Positions 37,470 to 44,280 of a stretch of 50,746 nt of DNA are shown here, piece after piece. A program made the translations under genes and the position numbers. This DNA is from a virus. The notes under the pieces are model-generated. The model was not told where the DNA came from, did no database searches, and saw only the letters and a list, made by a program, of their open reading frames with translations. How positions within the stretch are numbered: the stretch's first letter is position 1; every line of letters starts with the position of its first letter. Where the stretch lies: the IMG/VR virus record IMGVR_UViG_3300030101_002247, positions 8,326 through 59,071 of that record; one strand, 5' to 3'.

Positions 37470-37811
37470 TTAAAATGCCTCCATTACTATTTCATCTATA
37501 GAGTTTTGTACGTCCTTAAGAGTAGCCTCCATAGTCATCATAATATTAGCTTGAAATCTTTTTACTTCTTCGTTGTTGTTAAATATAACAATAGTAGGAA
37601 CAACTACTATCTTATACTCTTTAGACCATCTTGAGTCTGCTGTTATATCTACTCTTTCTGTATCGCAATCTGTAAGTTTTGATAACCAGGTTACTTTGTT
37701 GGCTTCATTAAAACTTGCATTAAACTCAACAGCAACCATCCCATCAGGAAAATCTTGTGAACATGCAATTGTTGATAAAAGTAGTGTGGATATATAAATT
37801 ATCCTTTTCAT
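37470..37811 (-). CDS. exported thioredoxin-like protein lacking CxxC, 113 aa
   Basis: An N-terminal signal (MKRIIYISTLLLSTIACSQ) contains a Cys that could be lipidated, though the -3 residue is not ideal. The mature part has thioredoxin-fold features: a strand VAVEFNAS, helix, VDIT strand, and the cis-proline turn VVVPTIVIF followed by NNNEEVKRF. The CxxC site is absent: the sequence after VEFNAS is FNEANKV, although a lone Cys occurs at TDCD. It is therefore probably not a redox enzyme and may serve as a binding or folding module. It sits between the endolysin and small membrane proteins; the start overlaps the upstream stop (ATGA). Confidence 0.6.
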   Translation of the reverse strand: MKRIIYISTLLLSTIACSQDFPDGMVAVEFNASFNEANKVTWLSKLTDCDTERVDITADSRWSKEYKIVVVPTIVIFNNNEEVKRFQANIMMTMEATLKDVQNSIDEIVMEAF

Positions 37812-38110
37812 ATCGCTATTTTAATAGTTACTACACCCAAAGTACTTCCTATTGTATTTGCTAACATGTCGTTCCAATCAGGATTCCCATGTTTTCTATC
37901 GTATATTTCTTTACCTGCGCCAATAAACATTGAAACTGCAAAACCAGATAATAAAGAACATTTTTTGTTTTTAGTTTTGTCATATACTAAAGATGCAATT
38001 GTAGAGCTTATAACATAACTTCCACCCATGTGTAAAAGCTTGTCGTTTTGTATTACTTGTGCTTTTGCTATTGCTGTCATAAATAGTATAATCCAAAACA
38101 GTTTTATCAT
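37808..38110 (-). CDS. exported small membrane protein, DUF2279/YfiM-like, 100 aa
   Basis: Signal peptide or first helix MIKLFWIILFMTAIAKAQ with an AKA-Q cleavage site, then NDKLLHMGGSYVISS, a hydrophobic segment, GAGKEIYDRKHGNPDWNDML and a last hydrophobic stretch. The DKxxHxxGS ... GKExxDxxxGNPDWxDxxAN pattern resembles YfiM/DUF2279-type envelope proteins. It is coupled by 4-bp overlaps to both neighbours, within a lysis and envelope block. A spanin-like or envelope-targeting role is possible but unproved. Confidence 0.55.
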   Translation of the reverse strand: MIKLFWIILFMTAIAKAQVIQNDKLLHMGGSYVISSTIASLVYDKTKNKKCSLLSGFAVSMFIGAGKEIYDRKHGNPDWNDMLANTIGSTLGVVTIKIAI

Positions 38111-38391
38111 TTTAAATTATCTATTTTTTCTTCAAGACGCAACATATGCCCCTTAATCTCTGTTACGTCTTCTTGAGTAGACATAATTGTTTGTCTAATA
38201 AGTTGATCTTTCATATCATACTCCATACGAGTAATCTCAGGGTCAAGGGGTAATGGTAGATCTTTAGCCTCTGCTATATCATTCTGCAAGGTAAACCACA
38301 TACCAACTAGTGTAAATATAAGAACTGCTATACCAGCTAAAGTTTTTAAACTTATATTAAATGATGTCTCTTCGCTTAATTCTTTTGCCAT
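38107..38391 (-). CDS. small single-pass membrane protein with coiled coil, 94 aa
   Basis: One transmembrane helix near residues 15-36 (LKTLAGIAVLIFTLVGMWFT) is followed by a charged helix (MEYDMKDQLIRQTIMSTQED ... RLEEKIDNLK) with heptad-like spacing. Such N-anchored coiled-coil proteins near the endolysin may act as inner-membrane spanin or holin-related proteins. The stop and the next start share ATGA. I recognise no named family. Confidence 0.55.
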   Translation of the reverse strand: MAKELSEETSFNISLKTLAGIAVLIFTLVGMWFTLQNDIAEAKDLPLPLDPEITRMEYDMKDQLIRQTIMSTQEDVTEIKGHMLRLEEKIDNLK

Positions 38392-38393
38392 AA

Positions 38394-39488
38394 CTAAAAT
38401 ATTACGTAATTAATTCCAACACTAAAGTTGTGCCACCTTCTATTCCAATACTTATTATACTTACCTTCTATAAATATACCTAAACTTTTATTAAATCTAT
38501 ACCCAAAGATTAAACCCCCTGAGTAATCAACCCATTGACCGTTATTAAATTCGTAGTAGGAGTAAGCACTCTTAGTATTTACGTGATAAGGCATAACATT
38601 ACCCCAGCTATGTAGCCAAAAATCTTTTGTAAAGTGATAATAGTCAAAACCTAGTACAAAAGAGTACTCTACAATATCTTTTAAAGAGTTTCTTTGTTTT
38701 TCTACATAATTATTTATAACTTCAGGTATTACAACCTCTTCCCATACTTCTTGACTGTTGGCTACAAGAGTTCCGTTAGGTGAAAAATATTCTCCCCCCA
38801 GGTTGATGTTGTATCCTTCTTGTAGAGCCAGGTATGTATAATGTAAAGTACCATTATCTAATACCCAGTCTGCTAAAGGGTCAAATCCGTAAGGTTCGGC
38901 AAGTCTTTGTACTAGACCCCCGTTAAGCGAAAGCTTGCCTTCCCTTACCTTTAATCTATATCTTTGTGACGCTTCAAAGTATTTAATATCAGCAAATCCA
39001 TCTTCTAAATACTCTATCTTACCAACCCAGTTGTCAGCAACATATCTTACAAAGTGATGTTGATTAGTATAGTTAACACCTAATCGTCTTACAAAGTCAG
39101 CCTCGAATAAGTACTCAAAACCGTCAACTCTACCTATAGTGGCAGCATCGCTGTAAGATCTTTCTGTACCGTTATAAAAAGTATTAGCTCTGTTCTCATA
39201 CCCAAAGCGTTTTATCTTTCTAATTCCTATAGATAATGTATAATCAAAAGGCGTTACAATCACATCCTCTTCTAATGTACCTGAAGTTACTGACCATATT
39301 TGATCGTCAGATAATGATGTACCACCATTTACTGCAGCGTAAAACGTAGAGTACTTGAATATTTTATGTAACCCTTGAGCATTACATGTAGAAATTCCTC
39401 CAAAAAATACAACAAAGAATAAAATTAACATTACCCAGTATGAGATGTATGCAGTACTAGGTTTTATTTTATCTATAAATTTTTTCAT
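38394..39488 (-). CDS. outer-membrane beta-barrel-like protein, 364 aa
   Basis: An N-terminal hydrophobic segment (YWVMLILFFVVFFGGISTCNAQ, about residues 17-38) looks like a signal peptide with a Bacteroidetes-type AQ end. The rest has no long hydrophobic helices and instead many alternating aromatic/polar strands (FDYTLSIGIRKIKRFGYE, FEYLFEADFVRRLGVNYT, FEASQRYRLKVREGKLSLNG). The C-terminus is FSVGINYVIF, with the terminal Phe typical of outer-membrane barrels. Its ATG overlaps the stop of the T9SS-targeted surface protein gene by 4 bp, so the two are likely made together. I see no PorP/SprF signature. Acting as an anchor or as a surface modifier is inference. Confidence 0.6.
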   Translation of the reverse strand: MKKFIDKIKPSTAYISYWVMLILFFVVFFGGISTCNAQGLHKIFKYSTFYAAVNGGTSLSDDQIWSVTSGTLEEDVIVTPFDYTLSIGIRKIKRFGYENRANTFYNGTERSYSDAATIGRVDGFEYLFEADFVRRLGVNYTNQHHFVRYVADNWVGKIEYLEDGFADIKYFEASQRYRLKVREGKLSLNGGLVQRLAEPYGFDPLADWVLDNGTLHYTYLALQEGYNINLGGEYFSPNGTLVANSQEVWEEVVIPEVINNYVEKQRNSLKDIVEYSFVLGFDYYHFTKDFWLHSWGNVMPYHVNTKSAYSYYEFNNGQWVDYSGGLIFGYRFNKSLGIFIEGKYNKYWNRRWHNFSVGINYVIF

Positions 39489-41896
39489 CTCTTTAATACT
39501 TTTTTGTCGCTAGTTACTCCTTCGTATGTAACACTAAAATTGTACACACCTGCAGGTAGCAATCCTACATCTAGTTGATTTAATCCTTCATTAGTTTGAG
39601 ACTCTTTAACTTGGATAACAAGTTTACCTAAAACATCATACACCTCGATACTCACAGGACCGTTTGTTAATACGTTTAATACATCCCCCATAGGGTTAGG
39701 ATATATAACTACATCATTACCTCTAAGTAAATCTCTAGTATCTAATGGGCTATCCCAGCTACAGCTCCAATACAATGCTTGACATTTTTCATCCCAATCA
39801 GTATTACAGCAATAAGGGTCTACCATAATTACCCAAGCGTAACATGTATCATTCAACCAATAAGGATCTCCTGGTTCACCTATACAGCCTGCATCATACA
39901 AGCAGCTCCCATCATCTGTATTATATATTAAGTTGTAGTTTTCTGCTGCTGGATCCATACAACCTTCTAGTACTTCTATGCACCCTCCATTATCTGTATT
40001 AGCAAGAGAGTCATAGTTAAAAGCGTTTTCATCTGTACATCCATAAACTACATCAATACAAGAAAAATCTTCTGTATTAGCTTCTAAGTTGTAATTAAAA
40101 GCACTAGGATCTGTACAACCATAGGTTATAGGTATGCAGGACTCGTTATCTGTATTAGCAACAGGATCGTAATTAAATGCAGTAGTATCAGTACACCCAA
40201 ATATAAAAGGGATACAATTATCACTTGCTGTATTCGCTTCGTCATTATAATTATACATTGTAGGATCCATGCATCCTATTATAACGGGGATGCAGCTACC
40301 GTCATTTACATTTGCATCTACTTCAAAGTTAAACGCAAAAGGATTAGTACATCCAGGAACAGGGTATATACAGTTATCATTGTTTACATTTGCAGTGCTA
40401 TCATAATTAAGAGCTAATTCATCTGTACAGCCAAAGTATAAACATGATTCATCTGCTGTGTTAGCATCAGGGTTATAATTCCAAGCCTGAGTACTCATAC
40501 AGCCAACAATTACAGCCTCACAAGTTTCATCATCAACGTTAGCGTCTTCATTATAGTTAAATGCTAAATCGTTAGTACATCCTAATATAATCTCTATACA
40601 ATCACCATTTTCTGTATTAGCATTAGGGTTGTAGTTTAAAGACTCTTCGTCTAGACACCCATATACTGTAGGTATACAGTAATCACCACAAAAAGGTAAG
40701 GCACTATATACATTCCAGAAAGGTGGTTTATAAGGCTGTAAAGCTCCAGCACCATTATCTGCAAATGGAAAAGCACCTCCTTGCAAGGTAATAATATCGT
40801 GTGAGTTTATTAATGTAAATGAGTTATGCATAGTCTGGAAAGCAACTTCTGCAGGAGGAGTTTGAGGGCTAGCTATTTCAAAGTAATAAACTTTAACAGC
40901 TTTGTCTGTCTCTAATACTATATCAAACTCTTGAGAGTATTCTCCAGGTCCCATAGTATAAGTGCCAATAATACTATCTTCTTGCACAACCCCTATGTAA
41001 GAGTCACCCCAACCATCTCCACCGTCATCCTCTATAATAAGAGTGTAGTTACATGTTGGTATAATTTCGTTTAGCGTGGCTTCTGGATTGTAGTTAAATG
41101 CACCTGGATTTACACAACCTAAGGTATGAAGCGTTTCGCAGCTACCATCATCAAAGTTAGCTTCAAAATCAAACTCTACATAAGTATTATTAGTGCAACC
41201 TTCTATTATAGGTATATCACATTGTTGTAACCATATAGGACCTGAGTATGCAGCACCACCAAAGTTAGCCTCTGGTAAAACCCATAGGGTGTCTAAACTA
41301 CCACAAGGTTGTGCGTCACCTAGTATAATAAAGTTACCATCTGAACCTCCCCATAAAGATCCTTCTAAACCATCACCATATATATCACTTAATATAAGTT
41401 CTACACCTGTTTCTGGTACACACAAGTCGTATATAATAGTTTGGTTAGCTTCTCCGTAAGAATACTCTCCTGCGACTACATTAGCTACAGGTTGACCGTT
41501 AGATAAGTCTGTTAATATCCATCCAGTCTCTCCAGGGAATTGATCTAGAGTAATTTCAAAAATCATCTTGGCTTCACCGTCAGAACAACTAACGCCTACG
41601 CAACTTTCATCATCAAGCTCTGCCCAAGGGTTAAAGTTAGGTGCTTCAGGGTCAGTGCATCCATATATACCTTCAGGTAAAGGTATCTCGCAGTCACCCC
41701 CATCATAAGCAAACTCTTCACAATCAAAGTGTATAGGGTTTCCTTCCCAGGAATAAGAACCATCATCGCAGTATCCATCACCTAACCAATTCTGTGGAGA
41801 TGGAACTCCATTACAATCTACAAATAAACTATCTTGAGAGTAAGCACTTAGTGTAATAAGAGCTAATAACCAGGTTAATTTTTTTAACATTTCCAT
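39485..41896 (-). CDS. T9SS-secreted cysteine-repeat surface protein, 803 aa
   Basis: A signal peptide (MEMLKKLTWLLALITLSAYSQ; the second ATG at 41890 is an alternative start) is followed by a Notch/LNR-like cysteine module (residues about 27-69, with WLGDGYCDDG and DCEEFAYDGGDC). Thirteen repeats of the form GCTDPxAFNYNPxANTDDGSC follow, the last ten nearly back to back at about 413-665. After them comes a four-Cys block (DPYCCNTDWDEKCQALYWSC). Residues about 727-803 are a T9SS type A sorting domain: VVIYPNPMGDVLNV, VSIEVYDVLGKLV, LPAGVYNFSV and KKVLKR at the end. This is the architecture of secreted adhesins of marine Bacteroidetes, here inside a phage late operon. The phage presumably uses the host T9SS to place it on the cell surface. 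Confidence 0.85.
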   Translation of the reverse strand: MEMLKKLTWLLALITLSAYSQDSLFVDCNGVPSPQNWLGDGYCDDGSYSWEGNPIHFDCEEFAYDGGDCEIPLPEGIYGCTDPEAPNFNPWAELDDESCVGVSCSDGEAKMIFEITLDQFPGETGWILTDLSNGQPVANVVAGEYSYGEANQTIIYDLCVPETGVELILSDIYGDGLEGSLWGGSDGNFIILGDAQPCGSLDTLWVLPEANFGGAAYSGPIWLQQCDIPIIEGCTNNTYVEFDFEANFDDGSCETLHTLGCVNPGAFNYNPEATLNEIIPTCNYTLIIEDDGGDGWGDSYIGVVQEDSIIGTYTMGPGEYSQEFDIVLETDKAVKVYYFEIASPQTPPAEVAFQTMHNSFTLINSHDIITLQGGAFPFADNGAGALQPYKPPFWNVYSALPFCGDYCIPTVYGCLDEESLNYNPNANTENGDCIEIILGCTNDLAFNYNEDANVDDETCEAVIVGCMSTQAWNYNPDANTADESCLYFGCTDELALNYDSTANVNNDNCIYPVPGCTNPFAFNFEVDANVNDGSCIPVIIGCMDPTMYNYNDEANTASDNCIPFIFGCTDTTAFNYDPVANTDNESCIPITYGCTDPSAFNYNLEANTEDFSCIDVVYGCTDENAFNYDSLANTDNGGCIEVLEGCMDPAAENYNLIYNTDDGSCLYDAGCIGEPGDPYWLNDTCYAWVIMVDPYCCNTDWDEKCQALYWSCSWDSPLDTRDLLRGNDVVIYPNPMGDVLNVLTNGPVSIEVYDVLGKLVIQVKESQTNEGLNQLDVGLLPAGVYNFSVTYEGVTSDKKVLKR
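39902..40660 (-). repeat. ten tandem ~75-bp repeats coding GCxDxxAxNYNxxANxxDxxC units
   Basis: Ten consecutive units of about 25 residues inside the surface protein gene, each beginning Gly-Cys and ending in Cys, with a central NYN/NYD and ANT/ANV. The units differ at many bases, so the array is old or diversified rather than a recent amplification. Three further, more spaced copies lie closer to the N-terminus. Two Cys per unit suggest one disulphide per repeat outside the cell. Confidence 0.85.
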
Positions 41897-42420
41897 CTTC
41901 TTCGTGCTTGTCTGATTCTTGAGTTAGGATCGTTTTGAGTCTTTTGGCTACTTCTCTTTAGTTGACCAAGAGATCTAGCACAGTATGACTTTCTTCTTTT
42001 AGCTCTTTTACCTTTAGGTTTATCTTCAGTTACAGCAGTTTGAAGTTTACTTCCAGGGTTAGCACGTCTGTAAGCCTTAACTCCTTTTGCAGTCATACCA
42101 GCTCCAGACTTAGTAGGTCTAAAGTTACCAGATTTAATACTGGTCTTTATCCCCATGCCTTTTTTTGCTTTTTTTATTGCTTTCACCTTTTTCTTTTTAT
42201 ATCTAGAGACTCTACCTTTAGTATCTTTCTCTATTTGAGCTCTACGTTTTTCACCAGGAGATAATTCACTCCAAGTAGTAGGCGTGTCTTTTGTTATTCT
42301 CTTGGTAGGGCGAAAAGTATTTTCTCCACCCTCGTAACCTTTCTTACCTTTAGGTGTACGCCAGTTTTCTTTAAACCAGCGTTTAAGTCGTAAACCTGCT
42401 GCTGTCTTTCTAACTGCCAT
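41884..42420 (-). CDS. basic phage protein with DUF6321-like C-terminus, 178 aa
   Basis: Very rich in Lys and Arg. The N-terminal part has GLRLKRWFKENWRTPKGKKG. The C-terminal part has MTAKGVKAYRRANPGSKLQT, KRAKRRKSYCARSLGQLKR and DPNSRIRQARRRWKC, the pattern of DUF6321-type proteins common in marine phages. No enzymatic motif is seen. Nucleic-acid binding, perhaps as a virion-packaged or DNA-condensing protein, is likely from charge. It overlaps the surface protein start by 13 bp. Confidence 0.65.
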   Translation of the reverse strand: MAVRKTAAGLRLKRWFKENWRTPKGKKGYEGGENTFRPTKRITKDTPTTWSELSPGEKRRAQIEKDTKGRVSRYKKKKVKAIKKAKKGMGIKTSIKSGNFRPTKSGAGMTAKGVKAYRRANPGSKLQTAVTEDKPKGKRAKRRKSYCARSLGQLKRSSQKTQNDPNSRIRQARRRWKC

Positions 42421-42638
42421 TACTTCTTTTTCTTTTTACCACCTTCACCCCAGTTAGAAACTCCTACTTTTCTACACTTAGCCATTGCACCACTTCTGTA
42501 AGCTGAAGTCTTAGGTCCATATCTAGATACTACCTTATGATAGCAAGCATCTTTTACAGAACCACCTTTCTTCATAACTTTTACATTGCTGCCTTTCTTT
42601 TTTCTTTTTACAGCCTTACAAGTACAATGCTTCTTCAT
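42420..42638 (-). CDS. basic Cys-containing phage protein, DUF5872-like, 72 aa
   Basis: Contains DACYHKVVSRYGPKTSAYRS followed by GAMAKCRKVGVSNWGE, matching the YHKVxxRYxxxPSAYASGALxKCRKxGAxNWG signature of DUF5872-type small phage proteins. The N-terminus has a CTCKAVKRKKK stretch and the C-terminus is poly-lysine. It shares one base with each neighbouring gene. Probably nucleic-acid binding; function unknown. Confidence 0.65.
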   Translation of the reverse strand: MKKHCTCKAVKRKKKGSNVKVMKKGGSVKDACYHKVVSRYGPKTSAYRSGAMAKCRKVGVSNWGEGGKKKKK

Positions 42639-42835
42639 TATGTTCCTACTTTTCTTTGAGCTTTTTTATGAGACTGACCAAATGTTGCACCTTTTTTCAT
42701 AGCTTTAACCATAGCAGCTATGTGTTTTTTAGTATGATGAACTGAATGTTTTTGAAGGGTTTCTGCTTGTCTTGACGTAAGACCCTCTGTACTAACACCC
42801 TTAACAGGTTTATTTTTCTTAATTGCTTTTGCCAT
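42638..42835 (-). CDS. small basic phage protein, 65 aa
   Basis: MAKAIKKNKPVKGVSTEGLT then SRQAETLQKHSVHHTKKHIA and MVKAMKKGATFGQSHKKAQR: a histidine- and lysine-rich helical protein of a type often found beside the two previous families in marine phages. I take the ATG at 42835, which leaves a 4-bp gap to the upstream stop; an earlier in-frame ATG at 42853 would overlap it by 14 bp. Confidence 0.6.
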   Translation of the reverse strand: MAKAIKKNKPVKGVSTEGLTSRQAETLQKHSVHHTKKHIAAMVKAMKKGATFGQSHKKAQRKVGT

Positions 42836-42839
42836 AATT

Positions 42840-43052
42840 TTATTTTTTTGCAAATTTTTCTACCCCAGATATTCCAAAGCAGCCAAGTACTACCCAAACA
42901 AAGGAGTCATATACAAATTCGTTTATTACTAGGTCTGTCCCAACCCATCCTGTTAGAAGGTCAGCTACCATTATAAGGCACATTATAGCAAACGCTATAA
43001 ACCCTACGATAGCTTTCTCGTTCCAGTTGTTATCGTTCTTAAATATCTCCAT
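42840..43052 (-). CDS. small two-helix membrane protein, possible holin-like, 70 aa
   Basis: Two hydrophobic segments, KAIVGFIAFAIMCLIMVADL and YDSFVWVVLGCFGISGV, with a short N-terminus (MEIFKNDNNWNE) and EKFAKK end. WNEKAIVGFIAFAIM ... EFVYDSFVWV is a pattern I know from many marine phage small membrane proteins of unknown function. Size and topology fit a class II holin, but a better 3TM holin candidate lies at 36611-36997 next to the endolysin. Confidence 0.55.
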   Translation of the reverse strand: MEIFKNDNNWNEKAIVGFIAFAIMCLIMVADLLTGWVGTDLVINEFVYDSFVWVVLGCFGISGVEKFAKK

Positions 43053-43393
43053 TATCCTCTTGATACTTTTACAGTTCCTCTATCGTTCCATAATTTTCCA
43101 GAAACTCCAGGATCTGACGCTGGTAAAGAGCTACCTGTACTATTAGAGTCTAACTCAACTATATCATCACTAGAATTATTTACTGACTTTACTAGTATAT
43201 GACAGAATGCTCTAAGTTTTTCTGAAGTTATACCTCCTATCGTTGGTTCAAACAACTCTTCAACCATATCAAGAAGTTCTGCCCTATCTCTTTTTTCGTT
43301 TGATGCTACAGTAACTTTTGTTAAAGATTGATCTCTAACTAAGCTTCTATATCCTGATTTCGTTGTTGAATCTGTGTAATTTCCTTTCGCCAT
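43052..43393 (-). CDS. hypothetical virion-associated protein, 113 aa
   Basis: A helical middle (RAELLDMVEELFEPTIGGIT) and an extended C-terminus with SSLPASDPGVSGKLWNDRGT then VKVSRG. The LPxSDPGVxGxLWNDxGTxKVS segment is often found in phage fibre and decoration proteins, so this may be a small fibre-related subunit. One base overlap with the downstream membrane protein gene. Moderate support. Confidence 0.55.
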   Translation of the reverse strand: MAKGNYTDSTTKSGYRSLVRDQSLTKVTVASNEKRDRAELLDMVEELFEPTIGGITSEKLRAFCHILVKSVNNSSDDIVELDSNSTGSSLPASDPGVSGKLWNDRGTVKVSRG

Positions 43394-43406
43394 TGTATGT
43401 AATTAT

Positions 43407-43490
43407 TTAACCTCCAAACTCTTCTGAAAAAGACTCGTCAAAAGTGTCTGGATCTATTTGAGGGTAACATATGCCTAATCCTAATGGCAT
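43407..43490 (-). CDS. very small ORF, 27 aa
   Basis: ATG to TAA encodes MPLGLGICYPQIDPDTF followed by DESFSEEFGG, filling the gap between the 119-aa gene (4 bp upstream) and the 113-aa gene. The tight fit between neighbours and the protein-like composition suggest a real mini-gene. No family is known to me. Confidence 0.4.
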   Translation of the reverse strand: MPLGLGICYPQIDPDTFDESFSEEFGG

Positions 43491-43494
43491 AATT

Positions 43495-43854
43495 TTAATG
43501 TTTTGGTGCTAGATAAGCTATTACAGAACTGCTTCCTCCTAATGTAAAACCTGTATATCTACCATATATAGTTATTCCAGAAGGAAAAGAATCATCATCT
43601 GCTATTACTAAACCACCAGAACCTTGGTCAGCTGTTGCAGAACCTTCATTGTGAGCAGCACCATCTCCTGTAGCAAACATAGTTGTTGTTGCACTATCTT
43701 CTACTGTTAATTCTGTAAATGTAGATGCAGATAAAAATGTTATAGCACATATTATATAATCTGTAGGTGCCGCAACAGCTCCTGTGCCATCTGTAAATAT
43801 TGAACCGAACTGACCTAATTGAGCCATTTCGTATTTTGCTCCTGATAAAGCCAT
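43495..43854 (-). CDS. putative small virion protein, 119 aa
   Basis: Begins MALSGAKYEMAQLGQFGSIF then TDGTGAV, a start I recognise from small structural proteins of marine phages, and continues as Ser/Thr/Ala-rich beta sequence (IICAITFLSASTFTELTVED, FPSGITIYGRYTGFTLGG). It is the first gene of the leftward late region, after a putative -7 element at 43891-43898. Decoration or fibre-associated protein is the best guess. Confidence 0.6.
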   Translation of the reverse strand: MALSGAKYEMAQLGQFGSIFTDGTGAVAAPTDYIICAITFLSASTFTELTVEDSATTTMFATGDGAAHNEGSATADQGSGGLVIADDDSFPSGITIYGRYTGFTLGGSSSVIAYLAPKH

Positions 43855-43890
43855 AATGTTTTTATTTTAAATTTTTTTATTTTATACGCA

Positions 43891-43898
43891 AATGTAAT
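43891..43898 (-). promoter_or_regulatory. putative leftward late promoter (-7 TACATTTG)
   Basis: In the roughly 100-bp very AT-rich gap between divergent genes, the minus strand reads TCATTACATTTG, ending in a TAnnTTTG match 37 bp before the ATG at 43854. The same 12-mer is found at 13752-13763. A -33 TTTG is not visible at the standard distance, so an additional phage or host activator may be needed. Confidence 0.5.
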
Positions 43899-43926
43899 GA
43901 TAATTTTTTAATTATGAGAAATTTAT

Positions 43927-43934
43927 TATCTTTG
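43927..43934 (+). promoter_or_regulatory. putative rightward promoter (-7 TATCTTTG)
   Basis: TATCTTTG fits TAnnTTTG and lies 20 bp before the ATG of the winged-helix gene at 43955. It sits about 30 bp from the leftward element, so the two promoters are back to back in one regulatory gap, next to the gene for a likely DNA-binding protein. No clear -33 TTTG. Confidence 0.45.
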
Positions 43935-43954
43935 ACCTAATTTAATTTAATCAA

Positions 43955-44278
43955 ATGAGGAATTACTTGAAGTATCTCAGTGATACCATGTACTCCTTCC
44001 AAAGAAAGTACGACCTTACAGATAATCAAATGAGGTTTCTACTGTTCATAAATGACGAGAAGGGGTCCTTTACTAAGAGGTTTATAAGAGAGAGTATGTA
44101 TGTTAGTAAGAACTTTAACGATAGGATGTTTCCTGAGTTAGTTAAAAGAGACTACGTATTTGTATTTGAGAAACGAGCCTGGAACTCTAACCTGCCTAAT
44201 CAGTATAGGGTTACACACAAGACTCATAGATTAATAAATAAATTTTATAATGTCCTAGAGGGACGAGAAGAAATATAA
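43955..44278 (+). CDS. winged-helix (MarR-like) DNA-binding protein, 107 aa
   Basis: Reads as a small winged helix: YDLTDNQMRFLLFINDEKGS (helix 1-2), FTKRFIRESMYVSKNFNDRM as the helix-turn-helix, FPELVKRDYVFVFEKR as helix and wing, then YRVTHKTHRLINKFYNVLEG as the C-terminal helix. This matches the MarR/PadR style of phage regulators. It stands divergent to the whole late region across a short promoter gap, so it may control late transcription; that is inference. Confidence 0.6.
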   Translation: MRNYLKYLSDTMYSFQRKYDLTDNQMRFLLFINDEKGSFTKRFIRESMYVSKNFNDRMFPELVKRDYVFVFEKRAWNSNLPNQYRVTHKTHRLINKFYNVLEGREEI

Positions 44279-44280
44279 AA

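Noticed and set aside
39902-40660. CRISPR-like array
   Set aside because: The roughly 75-bp periodicity comes from protein repeats in an open reading frame; unit sequences diverge and there are no spacers.
42040-42264. 74-residue frame opposite the 178-aa basic protein
   Set aside because: Ser/Phe-rich antisense shadow of Lys/Arg codons.
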